Assembly (NCBI GenBank): GCA_030747695.1
Contig: JASLKG010000002.1
Span: 1-64,000, forward strand
Origin: Candidatus Poseidoniaceae archaeon
GTDB taxonomy: Archaea > Thermoplasmatota > Poseidoniia > Poseidoniales > Poseidoniaceae
Length of the DNA: 64,000 nt
Reading direction: 5' to 3'
Positions 8,271-18,425 of this stretch are shown piece by piece. Each line of letters opens with the position of its first letter. Position 1 is the first letter of the stretch. The notes under the pieces are model-generated. The model had not been told where the DNA came from. It saw only the letters and a program-made list of their open reading frames with translations, and did not search any database. Position numbers and translations under genes: made by a program.

Positions 8271-11200
8271 ATGACGCGAGCCAACTACACCCTCGTTCTT
8301 CTCGCAGTCATTCTACTTGCACCATGGACAAACTACTCCACACAACTATCCTCAAATGTCAAAACAAATACTGTGATTTCTGATTCTGATTTTAATTCCA
8401 CCGGCTTCCTTCAAAGTCAAACATACCAAACATCTGATGGTGAAATGCATGTTTCCCGGCCTGACATTTATTGGAGCCAAGCAAATTCTGGACTTGTAAA
8501 TATGAGAACTGGTGCTTGTTCTGTAGCGATACCCGAACTTGGGGAAATGTGGGTGATGGGAGGAATGGTGGATGTCGATCCTCAACAAACTGGTGATGAG
8601 ATGTCAACAAATATGATTGAAAAATTGTATAATTCAAATAAAACATGGTCGCCACCAGATGAATTTGTCATGGTATATGAGCAACAATATTGTGAGGCTG
8701 AATATGTTGATGATTTTATTTACGTAATTGGAGAATGGAACAAAAATTCTAATCCATTTCAGGAAGCAACCGGTGTTGTCCAAATATACAATATGTCAAA
8801 TCAAACTTGGTTTGAAGGAGAAAGAATGCCTGCATCATCAGAGCGTGGTCTAGGGGGTATGGCTGCGCACAATGGTAGCTTATATTATGCAGGAGGAATA
8901 ACTAACGCAGGGGCAACTGATCATTCGAATCAAACATGGAAATATGACATCAGTACTAATACTTGGTCAAGAATGGCAAATATGACAAATGCTCGTTCCT
9001 CTTTCCCATTAGTAAATTATCATGACCAATTATATGCAATAGGTGGCATGACTGGAACTAGTACGTGGAATCGTTTAGCTATTGATTATGTAGAAAGGTA
9101 TGATCCTATCACTGATACATGGACCAATTTGTCATCACTACCTGTAGGAATTTTTGGTTCTGACGCTGTAGTTTACAATGATGAAATTGTAATTGTGGGC
9201 GGTTATAATGGTGGCCCAAAGAAGACTGTTTATCATTGGAATCCCATTGATGATACTTGGAGAAGTGGTCAAGATATTGTTGGTTCTGGCCACTTTGACA
9301 TAACATTGGAGGTCATTAATGGTTCAATAATTTGGGCTAGTGGAGATAAATCATCATACGCTTACTCTAATTGGGGACAGCAATATTCTTCAGATTCTGA
9401 ATATCAAAACGAAACTGTGACTCATTCGGGGTGGATTACATCTCCTATAATCGATTTGAGACCACTTAATCATTCACACGCAACACCAGTTGAAATGGAA
9501 CTGCTGGGCACTGATTATAGTGGAGGAAAACTTGGAATCCAATATAGAACTAATAACGATTATAATTTGATTTCTTTTACAGATTGGCGCGGACATGATG
9601 GGACAATAAATTCAACTTATTCGCTAGGGCAAATAATTCTTAACCATTCAGAAAACTCAAATTTCTTTCAATATCGTATTGAAATGGAAATAACTGATTT
9701 AGAAAATTGGGATGAGCCTAATTTAGATTCGGTAACTATTGTTGCTGAACATGCTGGGATTAATTCTATTGTTCCAACACTTATTCATCCTAGATCTGAA
9801 ACAATGAATTTTATGACATCTCATTATATTCACGATAATGGTACGATGGGATTGGCTTTCGCCATGTGTAACTCAAACGGATACATTACGGGTCCTTGGT
9901 CCAATCTAACATGGAGTGAGTCGAGTATGAATATCGATGATGTCCAAGGTCTATTCATCTCAGCTTACGCATCGATTAATGGTTCCACGGAAAATCACAC
10001 TAATGTTTCATGGCAAATCGATTTCAATGACCTTGTTGGAATTTCATATCTCTGCTTGAAAACAACGTCTCAGGGTAAGGTAACAACTTCATACCTGCAT
10101 CCTACAACTATGGAAATAGACAGAAATCTTGAGGTTATAATTGACAACGTTTCTGGTCTAAATTCAAGTGATTCAATAATAGGTGATGAAGAAATTGAGA
10201 TAAATATCTCACACTATTTTTCATCAACTGGTATGTCAGTGAATAGTGGAAATATTCAGGCAAGGTTGACTTTTAGTATCGCTGTTATTACTGCTGGTAG
10301 CGATCACACTTCGAATTGGACAAATATCACTACAAGTTGGAACAATTTAACCATTGGAACAAGTGATACCATAGTTTGGACACCACCTAATGATATTTCG
10401 GGAAGGGTTGATATTCTGCTTGAAGCACGTAGTGATCAGCCATTTACGATAGCGGCTATTTCTAATTCGACATGGTTAATCTTGGACAATGAAAATCCTA
10501 TTTTTGTCTCGAGTATTCCAGTTTCTGGAACTTATATTAACAGTCAAGACGACAGAGAAATTAGCGTACAGATGGCAGATACATCTGGATTTATTTTGGA
10601 AAGCGTATTTGCCAAAGTATGGGTGCAGGGTCTTGATGACGGTAGTGACGGGACTATCCCAGACGCAGTTCCCCAAATTTCAGAATTTCGAATCGTAAAC
10701 CATACAATGGAAAACGAGGGGACAATATGGTGGTTCAACATAACTCAATCTGATTCGATAAATGCAGATCATGACGAAGTACATTTCAAACTTGAACTCA
10801 CAGATACTGTTGGTAATTTACCTGAACCATTGATAGAAATTTATTGGGAAACTCGTGATTCACATCAATCTGTTATTGAACAAATAAGTAACGAAAATTC
10901 AACCGTTTTTTGGGAAATCTCACGTGATGTAAGTTGGGGACTAGAGATTAGTGATGAAAATTCAATATCAGACGTCATGTTTGTTGAAGTTCTATTTGGT
11001 AATGATACGCAATTTGGATTTGTTTACGAAATATCTGATAGCACCTGTTATGTTCATGATGATAGAATTAATCAAGAAAGTTTGGCTTGCTCCCACTACA
11101 TTTATAATAATCATTTATACTTCAATTTCACTGTATCAGTAGGTTGGAGTGTTGATCTATCATTACTTGAAATTGGGAAAATTGACGTATTTGTTACCGA

Positions 11201-12749
11201 CATTGATGGCATAGCTAAGAGTACTTATCAGGATATGTGGATTATTTCTGAAATATTTGATACAGCAATCAATTCGGTCGATGATATCACTGGTGAAGTT
11301 ACAGGAAATATTTCCAATCAAAGTATAGTTATGAGCGGAGATACAATACAATTGATTGGAACTATCTTTCACGACTATTCTGGTTTGCCATTTGAGGGCG
11401 AATTATCAATGAGCTGGTATGGTACATTGCAAGGTATTTCTTGGTATGGGGGAGCAACAATTTCGGTTGTCAATGGAGTGATTAATAGTACCATTACAAT
11501 GCCGTTGACTGGTGGATTAATCGATTTTACAGTGTTAATAATGGATCCATTTGAGTTAAGAACATTAATCACATACGATATTCCAACATTTGTAATAGAT
11601 TCGGTACGGCCAATACTTTTGGACAACAGTGTACAAACTTATTCGAGATACCATCTCGACAGCATAAGTATTGGAATCAATATGGATGAGAATGTAGGTT
11701 ACAATGGTAATTTAACATTAACATGCCAGGTGCGTTCGACAGAAATTATGTGGGACAAAGTCACTCAAACCAAATATAAAGATACTATTTTCCAAGGTAT
11801 TACACTATTTTCATTTAACCTTGACATGAATGATTTAGGCGATCCTTCTGAACTTTCACCGGAAGCAAGAATTGATTGTTGGGCTAATGGAATTGATGAT
11901 TCTGGATGGAATCTATTAGCTTCAAATCAAAATACAGAAAATGAACCATGGATATCCTTGCCTCTAAACAATATTGGACCCAATATTCAATTGGTCGAGG
12001 TGAATTTAGAGGGAAATGCACTGCCGGGGGATGATTTACGCATAGAAATTGTGGTAAAAAATTCTGGTGAGTCTTTGACAACATCATTCAGTGTAACGGT
12101 ATATGTTGTAACAGAAAGTTACAGAGACAAGGTTGGAAGTTATACACAAGGGCAAATAGCAAGTGGTCAAGGAATTGTGAAAAGGGTTCTAATTACTGTT
12201 CCAAATGAAGATTGGACTCTCGAAGTACTTGTTGATGAAGAACAGCAAATTTGGGAACTAGATGAAAATGATAATTATTACTCGGAAACTTTCACTATGA
12301 CGGAAGAAGACAATAAGTCATTGATGCTGATTATAGGTGCAATATCGATTTCGTCAATTATTACTATTGCCATACTGATAATGAAAAAGAAAAATAGATC
12401 AAATGAACCAAAAAACATGCCTAAATTAGAAGATCTACCAAGGGGTGGAGATCCTGTCGATATGAGGTCCAAGAGTCCTCGGAATAATGAACAAAAAGCA
12501 AAGAAAGGACCTCCGCCAAAAGCAAATATCGAATCCACAAAGGATAGTAGCACTCCTGATATCGGTGATGCTATGAACAAATTAAGTCTGGAAGATTTGC
12601 CAGGAAATAATGAATTAAAAGTGACGTCATATGAAAAACTACCCGGTGGTGGCGATTACCAATACCTCGCTGAAGGTACGTTTTACATAGTACAAGATAT
12701 TGGAAAATGGAAACTGGAAGAAGACGGTTCATTCTCAAAGGTGGAATAA
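8271..12749 (+). CDS. Giant secreted Kelch-repeat surface protein with C-terminal membrane anchor and cytoplasmic tail
   Basis: A 1492-residue protein with a signal peptide (MTRANYTLVLLAVILLAPW). Residues about 60-380 carry Kelch beta-propeller repeats ('GGMAAHNGSLYYAGG', 'LVNYHDQLYAIGG', 'DAVVYNDEIVIVGG'). Long Ig-like beta-sandwich regions follow, with many N-glycosylation sequons (NxS/T). A CARDB-like domain sits near 1225-1335 ('VKNSGESLTTSFSVTVYV'). One transmembrane helix (about 1350-1371) is followed by a KKK stop-transfer and a roughly 120-residue cytoplasmic tail with repeated LEDLPxG/EKLPGGGDY motifs, ending in 'WKLEEDGSFSKVE'. The role is probably adhesion or polymer binding at the cell surface. 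The stop codon abuts the next gene's ATG. Confidence 0.88.
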   Translation: MTRANYTLVLLAVILLAPWTNYSTQLSSNVKTNTVISDSDFNSTGFLQSQTYQTSDGEMHVSRPDIYWSQANSGLVNMRTGACSVAIPELGEMWVMGGMVDVDPQQTGDEMSTNMIEKLYNSNKTWSPPDEFVMVYEQQYCEAEYVDDFIYVIGEWNKNSNPFQEATGVVQIYNMSNQTWFEGERMPASSERGLGGMAAHNGSLYYAGGITNAGATDHSNQTWKYDISTNTWSRMANMTNARSSFPLVNYHDQLYAIGGMTGTSTWNRLAIDYVERYDPITDTWTNLSSLPVGIFGSDAVVYNDEIVIVGGYNGGPKKTVYHWNPIDDTWRSGQDIVGSGHFDITLEVINGSIIWASGDKSSYAYSNWGQQYSSDSEYQNETVTHSGWITSPIIDLRPLNHSHATPVEMELLGTDYSGGKLGIQYRTNNDYNLISFTDWRGHDGTINSTYSLGQIILNHSENSNFFQYRIEMEITDLENWDEPNLDSVTIVAEHAGINSIVPTLIHPRSETMNFMTSHYIHDNGTMGLAFAMCNSNGYITGPWSNLTWSESSMNIDDVQGLFISAYASINGSTENHTNVSWQIDFNDLVGISYLCLKTTSQGKVTTSYLHPTTMEIDRNLEVIIDNVSGLNSSDSIIGDEEIEINISHYFSSTGMSVNSGNIQARLTFSIAVITAGSDHTSNWTNITTSWNNLTIGTSDTIVWTPPNDISGRVDILLEARSDQPFTIAAISNSTWLILDNENPIFVSSIPVSGTYINSQDDREISVQMADTSGFILESVFAKVWVQGLDDGSDGTIPDAVPQISEFRIVNHTMENEGTIWWFNITQSDSINADHDEVHFKLELTDTVGNLPEPLIEIYWETRDSHQSVIEQISNENSTVFWEISRDVSWGLEISDENSISDVMFVEVLFGNDTQFGFVYEISDSTCYVHDDRINQESLACSHYIYNNHLYFNFTVSVGWSVDLSLLEIGKIDVFVTDIDGIAKSTYQDMWIISEIFDTAINSVDDITGEVTGNISNQSIVMSGDTIQLIGTIFHDYSGLPFEGELSMSWYGTLQGISWYGGATISVVNGVINSTITMPLTGGLIDFTVLIMDPFELRTLITYDIPTFVIDSVRPILLDNSVQTYSRYHLDSISIGINMDENVGYNGNLTLTCQVRSTEIMWDKVTQTKYKDTIFQGITLFSFNLDMNDLGDPSELSPEARIDCWANGIDDSGWNLLASNQNTENEPWISLPLNNIGPNIQLVEVNLEGNALPGDDLRIEIVVKNSGESLTTSFSVTVYVVTESYRDKVGSYTQGQIASGQGIVKRVLITVPNEDWTLEVLVDEEQQIWELDENDNYYSETFTMTEEDNKSLMLIIGAISISSIITIAILIMKKKNRSNEPKNMPKLEDLPRGGDPVDMRSKSPRNNEQKAKKGPPPKANIESTKDSSTPDIGDAMNKLSLEDLPGNNELKVTSYEKLPGGGDYQYLAEGTFYIVQDIGKWKLEEDGSFSKVE

Positions 12750-13310
12750 ATGCAGGATAATGATGTGTTGGATATAAAACGCGTTATTGCAATATGTTTT
12801 CGCATGGGGGTACCTCTATCTCCCGATGATTTAGAACGCATGATTTCATATGACATGGATTGGATGGATACCGATAAAGCTCATGATTCAATCAAAGCAT
12901 TGGTATTTGCAGGATGGTTGCTAGATAAGGATGGTATGCTAGAGCCTAATACAGATTTCAAAGGTATTGAAGCACCACTGGGCTGGCAACCAAGACCAAA
13001 TCGCCTAACTGACCCAATTGTCAATGAAGAAAAACTAATTAAAAATAAAACTGTAGAAATAGCTCCAATTAAAGAAAAGATTGTACTACCTTTGGATGAA
13101 GAGACTGGAGATCCAAGAGCTCGTGTAGAGAAACGGTTGAAACGTTTCATCGCAAAAGAATCTGGACTAGATATAGAAGAAATTGAAAGGCGGATTGAAC
13201 GCAAAGTTAAATCTCTAAAAATTTGTACAAATTGGCTTGCTTTGTGTCTATTAAGTCGAGAACAAGGATTAGAAATGGAACCGATTATCCAATCCCTAAG
13301 TGCTTCGTGA
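12750..13310 (+). CDS. DUF2240-like archaeal protein
   Basis: A 186-residue soluble protein. Its N-terminal half ('SPDDLERMISYDMDWMD', 'AGWLLDKDGMLEP', 'IEAPLGWQPRP') follows the order and spacing I remember for the archaeal DUF2240 family, including the D-W pair and the P-x-G-x-x-P turn. The C-terminal part ('NWLALCLLSREQGLEM') also fits. The middle is highly charged and helical. Its ATG directly follows the TAA of the Kelch gene, so the two are translationally coupled. Function is unknown; the family assignment is from memory and moderate. Confidence 0.7.
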   Translation: MQDNDVLDIKRVIAICFRMGVPLSPDDLERMISYDMDWMDTDKAHDSIKALVFAGWLLDKDGMLEPNTDFKGIEAPLGWQPRPNRLTDPIVNEEKLIKNKTVEIAPIKEKIVLPLDEETGDPRARVEKRLKRFIAKESGLDIEEIERRIERKVKSLKICTNWLALCLLSREQGLEMEPIIQSLSAS

Positions 13311-15839
13311 CTGATTTTCTGACATGATTAGCAAAACTGGTAAGACAAGGACTGAAAGTAGTAGTGAAAATGTTACTGTTAGGGCTGTTACTAGTCCAAA
13401 TTGTTGCACAAGTGGCATCGGTGAAAGTAATAGTACTAAGAATCCAAGAACTGTTGTACCTGCAGAAAGTACCAAGGCAATACCAGTTGTAGATATCGTC
13501 TCAGTTAATGCATCCCAAATATTATCATAGTGCTTACGTTCAGATTCAAATCTTCTCCACATATGTATAGCATAGTCAATGCCAATACCCAGTGATAGAG
13601 CAGTTACCATAACGGTTAGTACATTCCATTTCAATGAGAGTACAACCATGGACCCAACTACCCATATTGTTGCAAGAACCACTGGCGTGAGAACAACCAT
13701 CGTAGGAGTAATTTTTCTTGTCAATATTAACAATACAATGAATGAAACTCCAAATGAGATTGCTGTTGATGATAATTGGGAAGAATTCAATCCATCTAAT
13801 ACGGTCTGTAATGCTACTAAATCCCCAGTAACATGTACTATTGCTATACCCGATAAAGAATATCTTATCTTTCCTGAATCATCCTCTTGGCCCAACATCT
13901 CTTCAAACCAACTTACAACTCTACTAGACTCGGATGATGTCGATGCATCTACACGTATTTCTATCCTGATATGCTTTATTTCACTACCATCCAAATGGAC
14001 AGTGGAACTTACCCTATCAGCCCAGGTTTCACCGGTAAATGGATCTGCAATAGAATAATTTGTATTTAGATTTGATAGTGCTGCTCCTAGATCAATATTG
14101 CTAGAATTCAATAATTTTAATTTCCCACTATTTGTGCTCAGACCATATTTTACCCCAAAGGATTCATTGTTTTCGACAGCATCAAACAACACATTGTATG
14201 GCCCCTCATATGAAGGCGAAGAGTCACATGAGACGCCACCTCCTCCGACTACATCATGATTATTAGCTAAAGCACAATGTATTATTCTCAGATTATAAAG
14301 TAGAGTTTCATCATTATCTATAGCGTCTCCAGATGCTGGTTCCATATGCACATAAATTAATTTCCATCCTGCACTTTCATATGAATAATCTAATTGTTCT
14401 CTAACTTCCATTATCGGCATATCCTCATCTAGGAAATCTGCCAAATCAAATTCAGTTTCAAGACCTAAGGCACCAATTACAGATGCTCCAGTCAATAATA
14501 ATGCGATTAACAATATTGTGACCTGCTGACTCTTTTGTATTGAAACAACCTTTGCTGAAAGGAGAGGCATTAAAATTGGTTCTGCTCTTCTTTCAGGAAG
14601 TCGTGAATCTAGCACAATATGTAATGCACCAACTACAATTGTTGCATTGAAAAAGGCTGATAACACTCCAACTGCTAATGCAATACCAAATGTTTCTAGT
14701 GGAGGTAACGGTGAAACAATATTAGCTAAGAATGCTGCAACAGTTGTAATTACTGCTAAGCCAAGTGGTGTCGATAAACGCGCACATGAAGCCAACCATG
14801 ATTCGGCAGCATCATCGATTTTGTTACGGAACTTGACATGCCGTCTTTGCAAATGTATAGAATAATCTATACCCAAACCAAGTACTAATGGAGCCACTGC
14901 AACTTCCAATGCTGTGAAGCGGGCTCCAGTTAAATTTAGTAATCCATATGTCCAGATTAGAGCAAATGAAAGCCCAACAAGGGGAAAAACAACACCTTTG
15001 AAACTTCTAAATGCTATTGCTAGAAGAACAACTACTACAAGCACTGCCAAGAAAATAAGTGTTGCAAGATTATCGAATGTACCCTCGTCAATATCATGTG
15101 AGATTAAATCCAATGAGGCAACTCCATAATTTAGTTCACTATCTTTGCTTAACTGAGAAAATAAAGTTCTGAGTTCGTTTTGCTTTTCCTTACGGTCTTT
15201 AGAAGAGATATTTGGATCAATTTCTAATATCCAAAGTGTAGATGATGAATTGACCTCTGGGCTTCCATTTTCACCATTACTTTGAATCCAAGCACAAATC
15301 TCATCACCGTCAAAATCCTTATTCAACATACCGTCAAGAATAAATTGTGCAACTTCACGCTGTTTTGAAATATCGCCTGGACAGTCAGTGTCTTCGATAT
15401 CCTCTATTGTAGAATTTAGCATGTATTCCCAATTTTCAATACTTGATAGTTCGGTACCATTTGCCTGTTCATCCAAAGCCACTTGCAGTATCGAAGGTGC
15501 AGTTATCCAATTTACCACTAGACCTCCCATCTCATCACTCTTATCCTGTACAAGTTGTAGATGCTCATTCATCAAATGTATACTTGACATTTCAAGCACA
15601 TTTCCACCATTATCATTTGTAACATGTACAAACATCGGTCGCGTTTCATTTCCGAAATATTCTGAAATCCTCTCATGTGCATCGGCTGATTCTGAATCAG
15701 GTGCAAAATCTGCTAGATCTGTATTTACTGATGGTGTATTGATTAACGCTAAATCAACAACTAATCCGACAGTTAAGAGAGTTGAAAGAATCAATAATGG
15801 CCAAGCCATTTTTTTGAATCGCGGTGCCTGCGCCCGCAT
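13296..15839 (-). CDS. RND superfamily exporter (MMPL/HAE3-like)
   Basis: About 847 residues from the ATG at 15839; a GTG nine codons upstream (15866) is possible but touches a hairpin. It has the duplicated RND layout: TM1, a large extracytoplasmic loop, five or six TMs, then a second copy. The signature GxxxDYxIH occurs twice, as 'GLGIDYSIHLQRR' in the first half and 'SLGIGIDYAIHMWRR' in the second. Family members export lipids, hopanoids or other amphiphiles using proton motive force. The 3' end overlaps the convergent DUF2240-like gene by 15 bases. A second, 941-residue paralogue lies at 24911-27736. Confidence 0.92.
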   Translation of the reverse strand: MRAQAPRFKKMAWPLLILSTLLTVGLVVDLALINTPSVNTDLADFAPDSESADAHERISEYFGNETRPMFVHVTNDNGGNVLEMSSIHLMNEHLQLVQDKSDEMGGLVVNWITAPSILQVALDEQANGTELSSIENWEYMLNSTIEDIEDTDCPGDISKQREVAQFILDGMLNKDFDGDEICAWIQSNGENGSPEVNSSSTLWILEIDPNISSKDRKEKQNELRTLFSQLSKDSELNYGVASLDLISHDIDEGTFDNLATLIFLAVLVVVVLLAIAFRSFKGVVFPLVGLSFALIWTYGLLNLTGARFTALEVAVAPLVLGLGIDYSIHLQRRHVKFRNKIDDAAESWLASCARLSTPLGLAVITTVAAFLANIVSPLPPLETFGIALAVGVLSAFFNATIVVGALHIVLDSRLPERRAEPILMPLLSAKVVSIQKSQQVTILLIALLLTGASVIGALGLETEFDLADFLDEDMPIMEVREQLDYSYESAGWKLIYVHMEPASGDAIDNDETLLYNLRIIHCALANNHDVVGGGGVSCDSSPSYEGPYNVLFDAVENNESFGVKYGLSTNSGKLKLLNSSNIDLGAALSNLNTNYSIADPFTGETWADRVSSTVHLDGSEIKHIRIEIRVDASTSSESSRVVSWFEEMLGQEDDSGKIRYSLSGIAIVHVTGDLVALQTVLDGLNSSQLSSTAISFGVSFIVLLILTRKITPTMVVLTPVVLATIWVVGSMVVLSLKWNVLTVMVTALSLGIGIDYAIHMWRRFESERKHYDNIWDALTETISTTGIALVLSAGTTVLGFLVLLLSPMPLVQQFGLVTALTVTFSLLLSVLVLPVLLIMSENQSRST

Positions 15840-15866
15840 TGAATCTTCAAAATTGGAGGAACCCAC

Positions 15867-15883
15867 GGACCCCCTAGGGGTCC
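15867..15883 (-). promoter_or_regulatory. Perfect 7-3-7 hairpin upstream of the RND exporter
   Basis: The bases read GGACCCC-CTA-GGGGTCC, a perfect 7-bp stem with a 3-base loop. It ends 27 bases before the ATG at 15839 and touches the alternative GTG at 15866. That argues for the ATG as start and for a structured leader or an operator site. Confidence 0.5.
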
Positions 15884-16012
15884 GATTCAGTACTAAAGCG
15901 AGATGGTTAAATCATCATTTGTGTAACGAATTCAAACAAAATTGAGTGCTTCCGAAAGCATGTTTGCTGCATAAGGTTCATCAATGGGGGGCTGGACGGC
16001 TCACTGGTTGAT

Positions 16013-16270
16013 ATGCCAGTAAAGCTACTTGCTCGGGACAAAAATGAATTAAGAGTTCGATTCATAGGTGAATCGCACACTTCGTTGCAAATTCTTCGTG
16101 AAAGACTGAATAGTGACAAAGATGTAGACTATGCAAATTACTTTCCAGGACATCCAGATTTGGATGAACCAGAGTTTTTCATTCGCACAAATAAGGGTGT
16201 AGATCCAGCTGACTTACTTATGAAGTTAGTAGGAGACATCAAGGGCGATTATGATTCTCTTTCAATTTGA
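16013..16270 (+). CDS. rpoL: DNA-directed RNA polymerase subunit L (Rpo11)
   Basis: An 85-residue protein, the normal size for archaeal RpoL, homologous to eukaryotic Rpb11/AC19. The family pattern is clear: 'FIGESHTSLQILRERL' (cf. GEDHT..N.L...L), 'DYANYFPGHPDLDEPEFFI' (Y...HP....P) and 'TNKGVDPADLLMK'. With subunit D it forms the platform on which the polymerase assembles. Its last codons overlap the region where truD begins, so the two genes are coupled. Confidence 0.93.
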   Translation: MPVKLLARDKNELRVRFIGESHTSLQILRERLNSDKDVDYANYFPGHPDLDEPEFFIRTNKGVDPADLLMKLVGDIKGDYDSLSI

Positions 16271-16284
16271 AGCGGGTCTGCCTA

Positions 16285-17682
16285 ATGACAGGCAATGATA
16301 CTCTTGCTGAAAGTATTGGATTAGTAGGTTATTCTACTATTGGTGAAGGTATTGGTGGAGTATTGAAAGCTCGTGTACAAGATTTTCGTGTTGAAGAGAT
16401 TTCAGCCAAAATATCTCTTGACCCAAAGGGAAGATTTACTGCAGCAAATATTACTCTAACAAATTGGGAAACAAATCGATTTGTTACAAAATTAGCTGCT
16501 GCGTGTGGAATCTCACGTAATCGAATATTTTTTGCAGGCACAAAGGACAAAAGGGCTGTTACCCGCCAAGTTTTCATCATCGATGCGCCACAAAAAAAGG
16601 TTGCATCTGTAGAAATGCCAGATGTCGAAATTGAAATTATTGGACGGACCCATCAAAAAATTGGCTTTGGTAATCACAAGGGAAACCGGTTCACAATCGT
16701 AGCACGAGGTTGTTGCCACACAGATGGTAAGCCAATGAATGATTCTGATGCACTCCGGATAATTGGAGAAATCGAAACCGAAATGGAAGGCAAAATTGGG
16801 CCAAATCTATTTCCTAACTGGATTGGCCCTCAGCGTTTTGGTTCTGGTAGACCTGTTACTCCAATAGTTGGTCGCTATGTTGTTTCAGATGACTGGGAAG
16901 CGGCAGTAATGACCTATATTTCAATGGAAGGTGATGAGAGAGATGATGTTGCTAAATTCAGAAAACACGTTAGAGAAAATGGAATCACAAGTGAATCTCT
17001 TGAGATAATACCACACTGGTTAGGATTTGAACGTGAAATGATTAATCATCTTTTGTCTAATCCTGAAGACTGGATTGGAGCCTTTAGAAAATTGCCAAAT
17101 AACCTACAATTAATGACTGTGCATTCATTACAAAGTGTGGTTTTTAATCGCACAATAAAGAAGAGAATTGATTCAAATGTTACTCTTTCTAAACCGATTG
17201 CAGGAGACCTAGTAGGCAGAATTGATGACAATGGGCAACTTGAAACTTCATCTCTTGTTGAAGTTGAAGAAAGGACACTTAATCGAATTACGCGTAATTG
17301 CGAAAAGGGGAGACTTACTGTTACCGGCCAATTACCTGGATCAACAGTGGGAAAACCTAGCGGAATACCTGGTGAAATTGAACAACAAGTTCTCGAAGAT
17401 ATGCAATTAGCCGATCAAAATTGGAATGTTGAGGGAATACGAAGGTTATCGACAAAGGGAACTAGGAGATCCTTTGTTACAGGTTTTAGTGAATTTCAAT
17501 ATGAACCTGTTCCAATTGCTGGAGATGAAACAATGGGTGATGAATGGAACAAAGGAGTACCTGAAGGCCAATTATGGCATCCCGAGGGCGCATGCATACG
17601 GTTTCGATTTACACTACCATCTGGTAGCTATGCCACAACACTGTTGCGTGAGTTCATGCGTTGTCCATTGAAGCAGTTGTAG
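16285..17682 (+). CDS. truD: tRNA pseudouridine synthase TruD
   Basis: About 465 residues from ATG 16285; a TTG start at 16267 that overlaps the rpoL stop is also possible. TruD makes pseudouridine 13 in tRNA. Motifs: 'VQDFRVEEIS' (KxxxFxVxE motif), 'FAGTKDKRAVTRQ' containing the catalytic Asp, 'NWIGPQRFGSGRPVTP' (the N-x-x-G-x-QRFG motif) and the C-terminal 'LPSGSYATTLLREFMRCP'. The length fits archaeal TruD with its insertion domain. The 3' end overlaps the convergent membrane-protein gene by 29 bases. Confidence 0.95.
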   Translation: MTGNDTLAESIGLVGYSTIGEGIGGVLKARVQDFRVEEISAKISLDPKGRFTAANITLTNWETNRFVTKLAAACGISRNRIFFAGTKDKRAVTRQVFIIDAPQKKVASVEMPDVEIEIIGRTHQKIGFGNHKGNRFTIVARGCCHTDGKPMNDSDALRIIGEIETEMEGKIGPNLFPNWIGPQRFGSGRPVTPIVGRYVVSDDWEAAVMTYISMEGDERDDVAKFRKHVRENGITSESLEIIPHWLGFEREMINHLLSNPEDWIGAFRKLPNNLQLMTVHSLQSVVFNRTIKKRIDSNVTLSKPIAGDLVGRIDDNGQLETSSLVEVEERTLNRITRNCEKGRLTVTGQLPGSTVGKPSGIPGEIEQQVLEDMQLADQNWNVEGIRRLSTKGTRRSFVTGFSEFQYEPVPIAGDETMGDEWNKGVPEGQLWHPEGACIRFRFTLPSGSYATTLLREFMRCPLKQL

Positions 17683-18343
17683 ATTCTTCATCTATTGAAT
17701 CTACTACTTTTCTCGATTGCCTATATCTTTCAAGTGCTCCAAATATTGCTAGTGCCACCATAGTATATGTTAGAGGGGTTTCTACTCTGTAACCACCAGA
17801 ATATCCATAATTACCACTACTAATTATTATCACTTCGATAACATAATCAATCAATCCTACCACTATTGAAATTAATAATGAATATGCCGCAATTTTTTCA
17901 TCTGAAAACTGTGAAAATCCCCACAAACCCAGTGGTACTGATATCATCAATAATGTAACTCTATCACCATTAATAGCCCTCAGAACATATACTAACAATC
18001 CAAGTATTATCATGAAAATAAATACAAAATCAAGAGGCATATTGATCTCTAATTTTGTCAAACCATAATGGATAAATGTTAGCGTAAATCCCAAACTAAA
18101 AAATATAGGTAACAACTCAATTGGGACTGCACTATTGATGAAAAAATTTGAGTCACCGTACTCCCATTTACCGATAGATGTGCCAACTAATTCTACTGCT
18201 AAGTCCATAAAACAAAGAATCATTCCAAACGCAAAACTACGCTTCAAGAGATTCTTATCTCCAAAACCTCTGCCTACAATAATCAGAATTAGGCACAACA
18301 AAATTCCAGATATGGATATCCAAGTTAGTCCCCCTCCATCCAT
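17654..18343 (-). CDS. Multi-pass membrane protein, unknown
   Basis: About 229 residues from the ATG at 18343 (MDGGGLTWISISG). A TTG 18 codons upstream would add a hydrophilic, Cys-containing stretch that looks unlike coding for a membrane protein. I count seven likely transmembrane helices. A conserved-looking segment, 'ELVGTSIGKWEYGDSNFFI', sits between helices 2 and 3 and recalls carotenoid-pathway membrane proteins of the lycopene cyclase/CruF type, but I cannot place it in that family with confidence. It is convergent with truD. Confidence 0.72.
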   Translation of the reverse strand: MDGGGLTWISISGILLCLILIIVGRGFGDKNLLKRSFAFGMILCFMDLAVELVGTSIGKWEYGDSNFFINSAVPIELLPIFFSLGFTLTFIHYGLTKLEINMPLDFVFIFMIILGLLVYVLRAINGDRVTLLMISVPLGLWGFSQFSDEKIAAYSLLISIVVGLIDYVIEVIIISSGNYGYSGGYRVETPLTYTMVALAIFGALERYRQSRKVVDSIDEESTTASMDNA

Positions 18344-18425
18344 ATTGGTCACTTTCCATTTGCATCGTGTGCAAGATAGACTATAGGTTTTGAACAAATG
18401 ATGCAGAAATTAAATTGAGTTCCAA

